Assembly (NCBI GenBank): GCA_964497635.1
Contig: CAZCDB010000048.1
Coordinates: 1-11,382, forward strand
Direction: 5' to 3'
DNA length: 11,382 nt
Source: CAMDWQ01 sp964497635
GTDB taxonomy: Bacteria > Omnitrophota > Gorgyraeia > 2-02-FULL-51-18
Under the pieces are notes generated by a model that was not told the origin of the DNA, made no database searches, and saw only the letters and a program-made list of their open reading frames with translations. Position 1 is the stretch's first letter; each line of letters opens with the position of its first letter. Shown one piece after another: positions 6,523 through 11,382 of this stretch. A program made the position numbers and the translations under genes.

Positions 6523-7632
6523 ATGAAAGTGGTGCGCGTTTCTCTGACTCAGAGATCGTACCCAATTCTAATCCAAGCAGGTTTGATGCAGCAGGTAGGG
6601 GCTTGGACGCGAAAAGTGGGTGTCAGTCCTTCCACGGTGTTGGTTGTCTCCCAGAAAGAAGTGGCCAGCCTCTACGAGAGCCCCCTCTGCAAAAGCCTTA
6701 AAAGTGAAGGTTTTGAGCCCCAGCTATTTCTTACACCCCCCAATAAAAATTCTGAAGCCGCGAAGTCCCAAACTGTTTTTTTTAAGCTCTTGACCCGCAT
6801 TGCCTCCGTCGACGGAAAAAACAAACCTCCCATTATTTTAGCTTTGGGCGGGGGTGTGATTGGAGATCTTGCCGGTTTTGCAGCATCGATTTATCGTCGT
6901 GGCATCCCTTATCTTCAAGTACCCACGACTTTGACGGCCCAGGTAGATTCCGGTATTGGGGGTAAAACAGCCATTGATTTACCTCAAGGCAAGAATCTTT
7001 TGGGGACTATTTATCAGCCAAAGGCGGTATTTTGTGATATTTCAGTACTTAAAAGTCTTCCCGAGCGACGTTTTTCCGAAGGCTTCGCGGAGGTGATCAA
7101 GTATGGCGTGATTCAGGATGAAAAGCTTTTCTCTCTTTTAGAGCAAAACGGGAAAGAGCGTATCACCCAAAACCCCTCTTTGTTAGAGGAGGTGGTGACT
7201 CGTTGCGCTCGCATAAAGGCGCACGTTGTTTCTTTGGATGAGTATGATAAGAAGGGGGTAAGGCTTGTTTTAAACTTTGGTCATACGGCAGGGCACGCCA
7301 TTGAGGCGGCTTCTCAGTACTCGGGTCAGTACACCCATGGGGAAGCGGTGGCTATCGGAATGCTTGTGGCTTGTGACATTGCCAAGAAATTGAATATCCT
7401 GAAGGATCCGAAGATGCCAGATCGCCTAGAAACGCTGCTGATTAAGTTTGGCCTACCTGTTTTTTATAAAAATATTGAAACAAAAAAAATTCTTGAAGCA
7501 ATGGGTTATGATAAAAAATCTGAAAACGGGAAGAATCGATTTATTCTACCGGAACGGATGGGAAAGACCTGCATCCAAAAAGATATCCCCACCCAGGTAA
7601 TCACAGAAGCCCTACTAAGAAGAAAACGCTAA
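6523..7632 (+). CDS. aroB: 3-dehydroquinate synthase
   Basis: AroB converts DAHP to 3-dehydroquinate, the second step of the shikimate pathway, in the cytosol, using NAD+ and a divalent metal (zinc or cobalt). The 369-residue length is normal. The nucleotide-binding block LGGGVIGDLAGF is at 108-119. The substrate loop VPTTLTAQVDSGIGGKTAID follows. The three metal ligands are all present: E190 in FAEVIKYG, H254 in NFGHTAGHAIE, and H272 in YTHGEAVAIGM. It starts 8 bases after the tRNA-binding gene and has only a weak Shine-Dalgarno (AGGG, 6508-6511, 11 bases away), so it is likely carried by the upstream promoter. It is the last gene of this operon and faces the convergent gspB gene. Confidence 0.97.
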   Translation: MKVVRVSLTQRSYPILIQAGLMQQVGAWTRKVGVSPSTVLVVSQKEVASLYESPLCKSLKSEGFEPQLFLTPPNKNSEAAKSQTVFFKLLTRIASVDGKNKPPIILALGGGVIGDLAGFAASIYRRGIPYLQVPTTLTAQVDSGIGGKTAIDLPQGKNLLGTIYQPKAVFCDISVLKSLPERRFSEGFAEVIKYGVIQDEKLFSLLEQNGKERITQNPSLLEEVVTRCARIKAHVVSLDEYDKKGVRLVLNFGHTAGHAIEAASQYSGQYTHGEAVAIGMLVACDIAKKLNILKDPKMPDRLETLLIKFGLPVFYKNIETKKILEAMGYDKKSENGKNRFILPERMGKTCIQKDIPTQVITEALLRRKR

Positions 7633-7652
7633 AGAGCCTACCGTCTATTCCT

Positions 7653-7700
7653 GAGCGACCGAGGGAGGCGTACTTATTTGTACGCTGACCGAGGAAGCGA
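7653..7700. repeat. Stem-loop intergenic repeat, copy in the convergent gap
   Basis: A perfect 6-bp stem, GCGTAC (7668-7673) and GTACGC (7680-7685), encloses a 6-base loop. It is flanked by purine-rich arms that carry the direct repeat GACCGAGG (7657-7664 and 7687-7694), with GAGCGA at 7653-7658 and AGCGA at 7696-7700. The geometry equals that of the copy at 11349-11371. It lies between the ends of aroB and gspB. No T-run follows the stem, so it is not a standard intrinsic terminator, though it could still influence transcript ends. Confidence 0.6.
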
Positions 7701-7739
7701 TGGGAGCAACAAAGCAGATGGGATTTTTTAAGCAGGCTG

Positions 7740-8327
7740 CTAGTGGTTGATCCAAAGATCAATCAAGCTTCCATTGTATTCTAGAGTAGCTTTATCGGGA
7801 GTAACGCTCTTGAGAATGGCCCCGTTAATTTTTTCTCCAACTCGAACCACCCGACCATTGATCAGGCAGTATGACTCAGGGGATGAATAAACGATGCCAT
7901 TCACTGAGAAGTTGGGTCTTTCAGAGGAGCCAAAAATACCCATCATGGGTGGCTTTGCCGCAAGGGGTGCGGCGGGAAGGATTGGAGATTCTTCAATCGC
8001 AAACTGAGCCGCTCGGTTGGACTGAGCTGAACTATTTTTTACCGAAGGAGAGGTTCCAAGGGTTTCTTGGTAAGAAGGCACCAGAAAAGCAGAATTGGTG
8101 CTGCGATAAGGACTTGAAAAAATAGGGGCGAGTAGCGGCCCGGTGATTAACACAAGAACTAACAGTACAAAAACGGGTCCCCAGTTTAGTTTTGCCTTCT
8201 TTTTTTCCAGGCCTGGTAACACTTTTTTGACATTGAGGCTATTGGAAATGGGGCTGGCCACAGATGCGGTTGTGGTGACGGGTCCTGCGGTGTTAGCTTT
8301 TTTTAGCGCTTCATTGATGATACTCAT
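7740..8327 (-). CDS. gspB: GspB-like general secretion pathway protein B
   Basis: The predicted inner-membrane protein has 195 residues. The N-terminus MSIINEALKKA matches the start typical of GspB/ExeB proteins (S-x-I-L-x-A-L-x-K-A). One membrane helix lies at about residues 49-70 (GPVFVLLVLVLITGPLLAPIF). A variable Ser/Pro/Ala-rich linker follows. The C-terminal GspB domain is at about 135-195, with SVNGIVYSS, SYCLINGRVVRVGEKINGA, and the final LIDLWINH. ExeB/GspB partners with the ATPase ExeA to open peptidoglycan and help assemble the secretin of a type II secretion system. Its ATG overlaps the end of exeA by 17 bases on the same strand, which fits a co-translated pair. No secretin or other Gsp gene is in the window, so the downstream target (type II secretion or type IV pilus) is unknown. 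Confidence 0.85.
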   Translation of the reverse strand: MSIINEALKKANTAGPVTTTASVASPISNSLNVKKVLPGLEKKKAKLNWGPVFVLLVLVLITGPLLAPIFSSPYRSTNSAFLVPSYQETLGTSPSVKNSSAQSNRAAQFAIEESPILPAAPLAAKPPMMGIFGSSERPNFSVNGIVYSSPESYCLINGRVVRVGEKINGAILKSVTPDKATLEYNGSLIDLWINH

Positions 8328-9138
8328 AAACTGTCCCCTCGATTTCTTGAATTGCTTGTTGAATCATCACCTCATCGATTAGGCGTGCCTCACGAACAAA
8401 ACCATTGAGAAGCGCCTTATCGCATAGAACGTTGATGAGCCTTGGAATGCCTCCCGTATAATCAAAAATTTTATCGACAGCCTTGTTATCAAAGTTGGGT
8501 CCCCGTCCATTGGCGCCGGCCAAGCCCAGACGGTGATTGATGTAGCGGCTTACCTCCGAGCGATCCAACGCCTCGATGTGGTAACGCACGACAATCCGCT
8601 GACGTAGTTGGCGAAGGGAGGGGTCATTGAGTTTTTCACGAAGCTCAGGCTGACCTACCAAAATAATCTGAATCAGCTTCTCATTTTCAGATTCAAGATT
8701 GGAAAGCATGCGGATCTGCTCAAGCAATTTTTTGGATAGGTTTTGTGCTTCATCGATAATCACCACAACGTTTCCATTGGTTCTTAGCTGATCGATAAGA
8801 AAATGATTAAGCTCGATAAACATGCCGCCTTTATTTTTGGCGGTAGATTTGATCCCTAAGTCTTCGAGGATGGTTTGAAGAAGCTGAATCTCAGAAAGAT
8901 TTGAGTTAAAAATAAAAGCTGTTTTGACGGAGGGATCTAGCTGATTCAGTAGGGCGCGGCAAAGCGTTGTTTTTCCGGTACCCACCTCTCCTGTGATTTC
9001 AATAAAACCTACACGCTCACGAATGCCATACATCATATGCGCCAACGCTTCCTTGTGCCGGGGAGATAGATAAAGAAAGGATGGGCTGGAGGTGACCGAA
9101 AAAGGTTTCCGGTTGAGGGAGTAGAAAGATTCGTACAT
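8311..9138 (-). CDS. exeA: ExeA/GspA-family AAA ATPase
   Basis: The product is a 275-residue AAA ATPase. The start MYESFYSLNRKPFSVTSSPSF is typical of ExeA and of the exosortase (XrtA/PEP-CTERM) associated ATPase family. Walker A is GEVGTGKT at 50-57. Walker B is VVVIIDEAQNL with D129-E130. The sensor stretch IILVGQPEL (158-166) and the RQLRQRIVVRYH arginine region follow. Aeromonas ExeA is about twice as long, with a membrane helix and a peptidoglycan-binding domain; those are absent here, so this is the ATPase core only. The pairing with a GspB-like gene favours the ExeA role, while the length and the nearby TIGR04073-like gene also fit the exosortase-associated branch. Its promoter (TTGACT, 17 bases, TAGACT) ends 6 bases before the ATG and there is no Shine-Dalgarno, predicting a leaderless mRNA. 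Confidence 0.88.
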   Translation of the reverse strand: MYESFYSLNRKPFSVTSSPSFLYLSPRHKEALAHMMYGIRERVGFIEITGEVGTGKTTLCRALLNQLDPSVKTAFIFNSNLSEIQLLQTILEDLGIKSTAKNKGGMFIELNHFLIDQLRTNGNVVVIIDEAQNLSKKLLEQIRMLSNLESENEKLIQIILVGQPELREKLNDPSLRQLRQRIVVRYHIEALDRSEVSRYINHRLGLAGANGRGPNFDNKAVDKIFDYTGGIPRLINVLCDKALLNGFVREARLIDEVMIQQAIQEIEGTVYEYHQ

Positions 9139-9144
9139 GAGGAG

Positions 9145-9173
9145 AGTCTACCAGCCCGTGCGTTGAAAGTCAA
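9145..9173 (-). promoter_or_regulatory. Promoter predicted to give a leaderless exeA mRNA
   Basis: On the minus strand TTGACT (9173-9168) and TAGACT (9150-9145) are 17 bases apart, a strong sigma70-type match. Only 6 bases (CTCCTC) separate the -10 box from the ATG at 9138. The expected start is at the A of the ATG. CTCCTC is the opposite of a Shine-Dalgarno. Confidence 0.65.
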
Positions 9174-9201
9174 AAAAAAGTGGGTTAAAAACAAATAAAT
9201 C

Positions 9202-9230
9202 TTGACATCTTTCCCCCAATTTCATATGCT
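9202..9230 (+). promoter_or_regulatory. Sigma70-like promoter for the TIGR04073-like - HTH - PilZ operon
   Basis: A consensus -35, TTGACA (9202-9207), and TATGCT (9225-9230) are 17 bases apart. This is the best-matching promoter in the window. A start near 9237 gives an AT-rich leader of about 50 bases. The GGAGG ribosome site (9279-9283) is 5 bases before the ATG at 9289, which favours that start over the ATG at 9286 and the TTG at 9277. Confidence 0.75.
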
Positions 9231-9288
9231 AACTTTTGTTTAATACTAATAATATTTATTTAACCTTTCGCGTTTATTGGAGGAAATG

Positions 9289-9612
9289 ATGAATAAACCA
9301 CTAAAGAAGTTAGTTTTCTTGTCGCTGTTTGTCAGCGCATTTTTGATCAGTCAGCCTTGCTATGCTCAAGATGCATTTACCAAATTGGGGAGAGGGGTTT
9401 CCAACACTTTGACCGGATGGGTGGAATTGCCTAAAAATATTTATAATACCAGCGCAGAAGACAATGCGTTTGCAGGTCTTACGCTCGGTACAGCCAAGGG
9501 TGTGGGGATGGCCATTGTGCGCACAGGTGCCGGATTGTATGAGGTGGCGACATTCCCATTTCCAATCAATCCAGAATATCGTCCTGTCCTTGAGCCGGAA
9601 TACGTTTTTTAG
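9289..9612 (+). CDS. Secreted exosortase-associated (TIGR04073-like) protein
   Basis: The precursor is small, 107 residues. It has a clear signal peptide: MNKPLKK, a hydrophobic core (LVFLSLFVSAFLI) and a likely cut after CYA (residues 22-24) before QDAF. The mature part matches what I recall of the TIGR04073 'putative exosortase-associated' family over its whole length: FTKLGRGVSNTLTGWVELP, KNIYNTS, FAGLTLGTAKGVG, RTGAGLYEVATFPFP, and the closing PVLEPEYVF. Family members occur in PVC and related bacteria. Their function is unknown beyond the genomic link to exosortase systems. No PEP-CTERM tail or exosortase gene is visible here. It is the first gene after a strong promoter, and an ExeA/XrtA-type ATPase is divergently transcribed next door. 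The start is set by GGAGG at 9279-9283; an ATG at 9286 is also possible. Confidence 0.85.
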   Translation: MNKPLKKLVFLSLFVSAFLISQPCYAQDAFTKLGRGVSNTLTGWVELPKNIYNTSAEDNAFAGLTLGTAKGVGMAIVRTGAGLYEVATFPFPINPEYRPVLEPEYVF

Positions 9613-9629
9613 TCAGAAATGATGGAGCG

Positions 9630-9821
9630 ATGCCAAAATCTCTACTGATTCGCCAAGACATTGATAAGGCTTTGACCACGGAAGAGGCTTGTGATTTTTT
9701 AAGTATCAGTCGACAGACTCTCTACAAACTGGTTAAGTCAAAAAATATTCCCGGTAAAAAGGTAGGGGATAGTTATCGGTTTCTTAAAAGTGACCTCATA
9801 CGGTATTTCAAAAATGACTAA
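9630..9821 (+). CDS. Excisionase-family helix-turn-helix protein (HTH_17)
   Basis: The product is a 63-residue DNA-binding protein of the MerR-like 'excisionase family' (HTH_17, PF12728-like). The family core runs TTEEACDFLSISRQTLYKLV (16-35), followed by the wing IPGKKVGDSYRFLKSDLIRYF (40-60). Such small proteins act as recombination directionality factors in phages, or as plain transcriptional regulators outside them. No integrase or attachment site is seen here, so a regulator is more likely. The gene is 17 bases after the TIGR04073-like gene. Its Shine-Dalgarno (GGAG, 9624-9627) is rather close to the ATG, so a coupled start is possible. It is followed at once by a PilZ gene, probably in the same operon. 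Its target is unknown; the divergent exeA promoter region is one candidate. Confidence 0.85.
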   Translation: MPKSLLIRQDIDKALTTEEACDFLSISRQTLYKLVKSKNIPGKKVGDSYRFLKSDLIRYFKND

Positions 9822-9855
9822 AAAACAAAACACTTCAGAGGGGATGGAGAATAAG

Positions 9856-10206
9856 ATGAATGAGCGTCGAAAATATTTGAGATTTTCAACCCCAATGGAC
9901 GTCCAGTTTAAGACGTTGACGCTTAACCCCATCTTTGGAAAAACGCTTGCCCGGGATTTAAGTCGTGAGGGTTTGCGTATCGGGTTGCCGGATAAAGTCT
10001 CTGTTGGCACCTCTCTTGAAATTTCGCTAAATGTACCGGGTGACAATCTCCCTGTTTTTGCAACGGGGCGTGTTGCTTGGGCGGATGGGTTGGAGGCCGG
10101 GGTGCGCCTTACCAAAATGAATCAAGGGGATCGCATGCGGGTGCTTGAGTATGTCTATCGCGAATGGTTAAAGTCCAATCAGAAAGCCGGTCGCCAGAAG
10201 GAGTAG
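9856..10206 (+). CDS. PilZ-domain protein (first of three)
   Basis: The product is a single-domain PilZ protein of 116 residues, a predicted cytosolic cyclic di-GMP receptor. Both ligand motifs are intact: RxxxR at R5-R9 in RRKYLR, and DxSxxG at D34-G39 in DLSREG. The rest is a beta-barrel pattern ending with VAWADGLEAGVRLTKM. The final helix region carries EYVYREWLKSN and a basic tail. I chose the ATG at 9856 because TGGAGA (9845-9850) gives a Shine-Dalgarno at a proper distance and PilZ proteins often begin M-x-E-R-R. In-frame upstream starts exist at 9844, 9814 and GTG 9790, the last two overlapping the HTH gene. The next PilZ gene starts 4 bases after the stop. Confidence 0.88.
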   Translation: MNERRKYLRFSTPMDVQFKTLTLNPIFGKTLARDLSREGLRIGLPDKVSVGTSLEISLNVPGDNLPVFATGRVAWADGLEAGVRLTKMNQGDRMRVLEYVYREWLKSNQKAGRQKE

Positions 10207-10209
10207 GGG

Positions 10210-10560
10210 ATGATCGAAAATCGTAAATTTATTCGTTTGAAAGCGCCACTACCTATTGAATACCGTCTTTTGAAAAAAAATGCCAACAAAAAACTCATCA
10301 CCTCCCAAATGAGAGATATTAGTGTGGGGGGCTTAAGTTTGGTGGTTTTGGAGCCGATGCGGATGGGAGAGTTGATTGAAGTGGTTATCCAGGCCCCTCA
10401 TTTGGAGCATCCGCTGAAAGTGATTGGGGACGCCATGTGGTGTGAGACCTTAAGCGGAGAAAAAGCAGGGGCTTATCTGGTGGGGGTTCGGTTTCAGGAG
10501 GTCAACGCGGATCATCTCAACCAAATTTTGGACTACGTTTACACGGTTGCCATCGGGTAG
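10210..10560 (+). CDS. PilZ-domain protein (second of three)
   Basis: The product is a single-domain PilZ protein of 116 residues. The c-di-GMP motifs are intact: RKFIR at R5-R9 and DISVGG with D36, S38 and G41. The barrel strands IEVVIQAP and AYLVGVRFQEV and a C-terminal helix (HLNQILDYVYTV) follow. It begins 4 bases after the previous PilZ gene, with a strong Shine-Dalgarno, AAGGAG (10198-10203), inside that gene's end. The two share only the general PilZ pattern and differ in sequence, so they look like old paralogues rather than a recent duplication. No output domain is attached, so each must act on a separate partner, such as a pilus, secretion or polysaccharide machine. Confidence 0.9.
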   Translation: MIENRKFIRLKAPLPIEYRLLKKNANKKLITSQMRDISVGGLSLVVLEPMRMGELIEVVIQAPHLEHPLKVIGDAMWCETLSGEKAGAYLVGVRFQEVNADHLNQILDYVYTVAIG

Positions 10561-10580
10561 CCGGTAGACTGCGATAATAC

Positions 10581-10608
10581 TTGATTTTAAGGGTTTAGCG
10601 GTTATGAT
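10581..10608 (+). promoter_or_regulatory. Sigma70-like promoter for the small basic protein - third PilZ pair
   Basis: TTGATT (10581-10586) and TATGAT (10603-10608) are 16 bases apart. The predicted start near 10615 leaves a leader of about 40 bases that contains TGTTAAACAA (10628-10637), the centre of an 11-base inverted repeat (TTGTT-A-AACAA). GGAG (10643-10646) precedes the ATG at 10655 by 8 bases. Confidence 0.5.
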
Positions 10609-10654
10609 GGTGGCTGTTTTTAGAGTTTGTTAAACAAAAAATGGAGCAAAACTA

Positions 10655-10903
10655 ATGGCGGATGAAGTCGGTAAGCAAGGTTCGGAAACAGCGGTTCAGG
10701 AGAAAGTAAAGAAAAAGAAGCTAAGACCCACCAATTGCGCTCAGAGCAACAAACGCATTCGGCGTAAGGATTGGTACTATCGGGGTGGGAAGTATTTTGC
10801 CAATAAACAGGCCTACAAATTATTCACGATAGCTGAGGCTGAAAAGAAGGAAAAAGCAAAGCAGGCCGCGGCGGCTGAAGCGGCTCCCAAGGCAGCGGAA
10901 TAG
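10655..10903 (+). CDS. Small basic protein of unknown function with Ala/Glu-rich tail
   Basis: I do not recognise this 82-residue protein with certainty. It has three parts. Residues 1-22 are polar and end in a KKKK run. Residues 23-57 form a compact basic and aromatic core with C28, KRIRRKDWYYRGGKYFANK (33-51) and the closing AYKLF. Residues 58-82 are a low-complexity Ala/Glu/Lys tail. The core suggests a small nucleic-acid- or ribosome-binding protein, possibly a relic of a zinc ribbon, since only one Cys is left; this is inference. The layout of basic core plus Ala-rich tail parallels the PVC signature protein at 5928, but the cores are not alike. It has its own promoter and Shine-Dalgarno. 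The stop is 10 bases before the third PilZ gene. Confidence 0.8.
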   Translation: MADEVGKQGSETAVQEKVKKKKLRPTNCAQSNKRIRRKDWYYRGGKYFANKQAYKLFTIAEAEKKEKAKQAAAAEAAPKAAE

Positions 10904-10913
10904 CCTCCAGTTT

Positions 10914-11279
10914 ATGGGTTCTCCTCGGCGAATTTTGGAAAGAAGGCGCTCTGTTCGTATTGCCGAGCCTTTTCTTTTCAAAATTGGCCACCAGGGGTAC
11001 GATGTTCAGGCGATCACGCTTAACATTTCGACTCATGGCGCTATGTGTGTGGTGGACAAAGACATCCCCATGATGAGTCAGCTGCGCATAGGCCTTGAGC
11101 TTCCCGCGCAAAAACCAAGAGCCAAATCAAAATATTTGTCCCTGAAAGGTGTCCTGGTTCGAAAAGAAAAGGATGAGAAGACAGGCCGTTTCTTAATCGC
11201 CCTTTATTTTTCCGATCTCTCCTCCTCAGACGAAAAAAATCTGGCCCAATTTATTGATCGGTACCTCAAAGCCGCCTAA
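10914..11279 (+). CDS. PilZ-domain protein (third of three)
   Basis: The product is a single-domain PilZ protein of 121 residues. The c-di-GMP motifs are present: RRSVR at R11-R15 and NISTHG with N37, S39 and G42 (N replaces D, which the family allows). The barrel continues through LRIGLELP, LSLKGVLVRKE and FLIALYFSDL, with a final helix (EKNLAQFIDRYLKAA). No clear Shine-Dalgarno precedes the ATG at 10914. A TTG at 10935 would give the start LERRRSVR, so the first 7 residues are less certain. It follows the small basic protein gene by 10 bases and probably shares its promoter. It is more distant from the other two PilZ proteins than those are in position, and no output domain is attached. Confidence 0.87.
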   Translation: MGSPRRILERRRSVRIAEPFLFKIGHQGYDVQAITLNISTHGAMCVVDKDIPMMSQLRIGLELPAQKPRAKSKYLSLKGVLVRKEKDEKTGRFLIALYFSDLSSSDEKNLAQFIDRYLKAA

Positions 11280-11324
11280 GGGTCTGTTAAACAATCTATG
11301 ACCCATTTGGCCGAGATGATTTTG

Positions 11325-11382
11325 GAGCGAGACAAGAAGCAAGGAGGAGGCATAGTGATAACTATGTCGACGAGCGAGCGAC
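11325..11382. repeat. Stem-loop intergenic repeat, copy at the right edge
   Basis: A stem made of GCATAG (11350-11355) and CTATGT (11362-11367), with one G-U pair at the base, encloses a 6-base loop. T11356 and A11361 could extend the stem. GAGCGA (11325-11330) and purine-rich arms precede it, and GACGAGCGAGCGAC (11369-11382) follows. The distance from GGC (11349) to GAC (ending 11371) is 23 bases, identical to the copy at 7667-7689, while the stem sequence differs by paired changes. It lies 45 bases after the third PilZ gene. The copy may continue past the window edge. Confidence 0.6.

Noticed and set aside
7633..7739. Intrinsic terminator between the convergent aroB and gspB genes
   Set aside because: The only good hairpin is not followed by a T-run, and the T-run at 7724-7729 has no hairpin before it.
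7871..8125. Plus-strand frame of 84 codons inside the gspB region
   Set aside because: It is a shadow of the minus-strand gspB gene, which has a recognisable start motif, membrane helix and C-terminal domain.
9790..9855. Upstream GTG or ATG starts for the first PilZ gene
   Set aside because: They overlap the HTH gene and lack a well-placed Shine-Dalgarno; the ATG at 9856 has one and gives the usual PilZ N-terminus. The ATG at 9844 cannot be fully excluded.
11298..11382. Open plus-strand frame from ATG 11298 to the window end
   Set aside because: No Shine-Dalgarno, and most of it is the stem-loop repeat; the translation is not protein-like.

Overview
The window looks like chromosomal sequence from a Gram-negative member of the PVC superphylum, most probably Omnitrophota. 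The best evidence is the gene at 5928-6191, which matches the PVC signature small basic protein (SIHSSL start, KRHERL core). Supporting evidence is a TIGR04073-type exosortase-associated protein at 9289, an ExeA-GspB pair, a SPOR protein and several PilZ proteins. The phylum-level call is inference from gene content. I see no phage, transposase, tRNA, rRNA or CRISPR array.

Left part (1-5285, plus strand). After an AT-rich leader with a sigma70-like promoter comes a tightly packed four-gene operon: an archaeal-type AAA/STAND-like ATPase with winged-helix and DUF234-like C-terminus, a dGTPase-family HD hydrolase, a GAF plus HD-GYP-like protein whose metal-binding residues are largely replaced, and a membrane-anchored protein of unknown function. 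Neighbours overlap or are 2 bases apart.

Middle (5293-7632, plus strand). A single-gene SPOR unit is followed by its own promoter and the genes for the PVC small basic protein, a stand-alone MetRS-C-terminal-like tRNA-binding protein and AroB (3-dehydroquinate synthase). This is a housekeeping block.

Centre-right (7633-9138). A short convergent gap carries a stem-loop repeat. The minus-strand pair exeA-gspB follows, normally linked to placing the type II secretion or pilus secretin in the envelope.

Right part (9139-11382, plus strand). A divergent promoter region drives a secreted TIGR04073-like protein, an excisionase-type HTH protein and two PilZ proteins. A second promoter drives another small basic protein and a third PilZ protein. 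The window ends in a second copy of the stem-loop repeat.

The most unusual signals are: (i) two genes (SPOR and exeA) with the -10 box exactly 6 bases before the ATG and no Shine-Dalgarno, predicting leaderless mRNAs for two envelope units; (ii) an intergenic stem-loop repeat whose copies keep the geometry but change the stem with compensatory pairs; (iii) a degenerate HD-GYP protein in the same window as three PilZ proteins with intact c-di-GMP motifs; (iv) an ATPase-dGTPase pair translated in overlap. I do not see a proven new system; these are the places to look.
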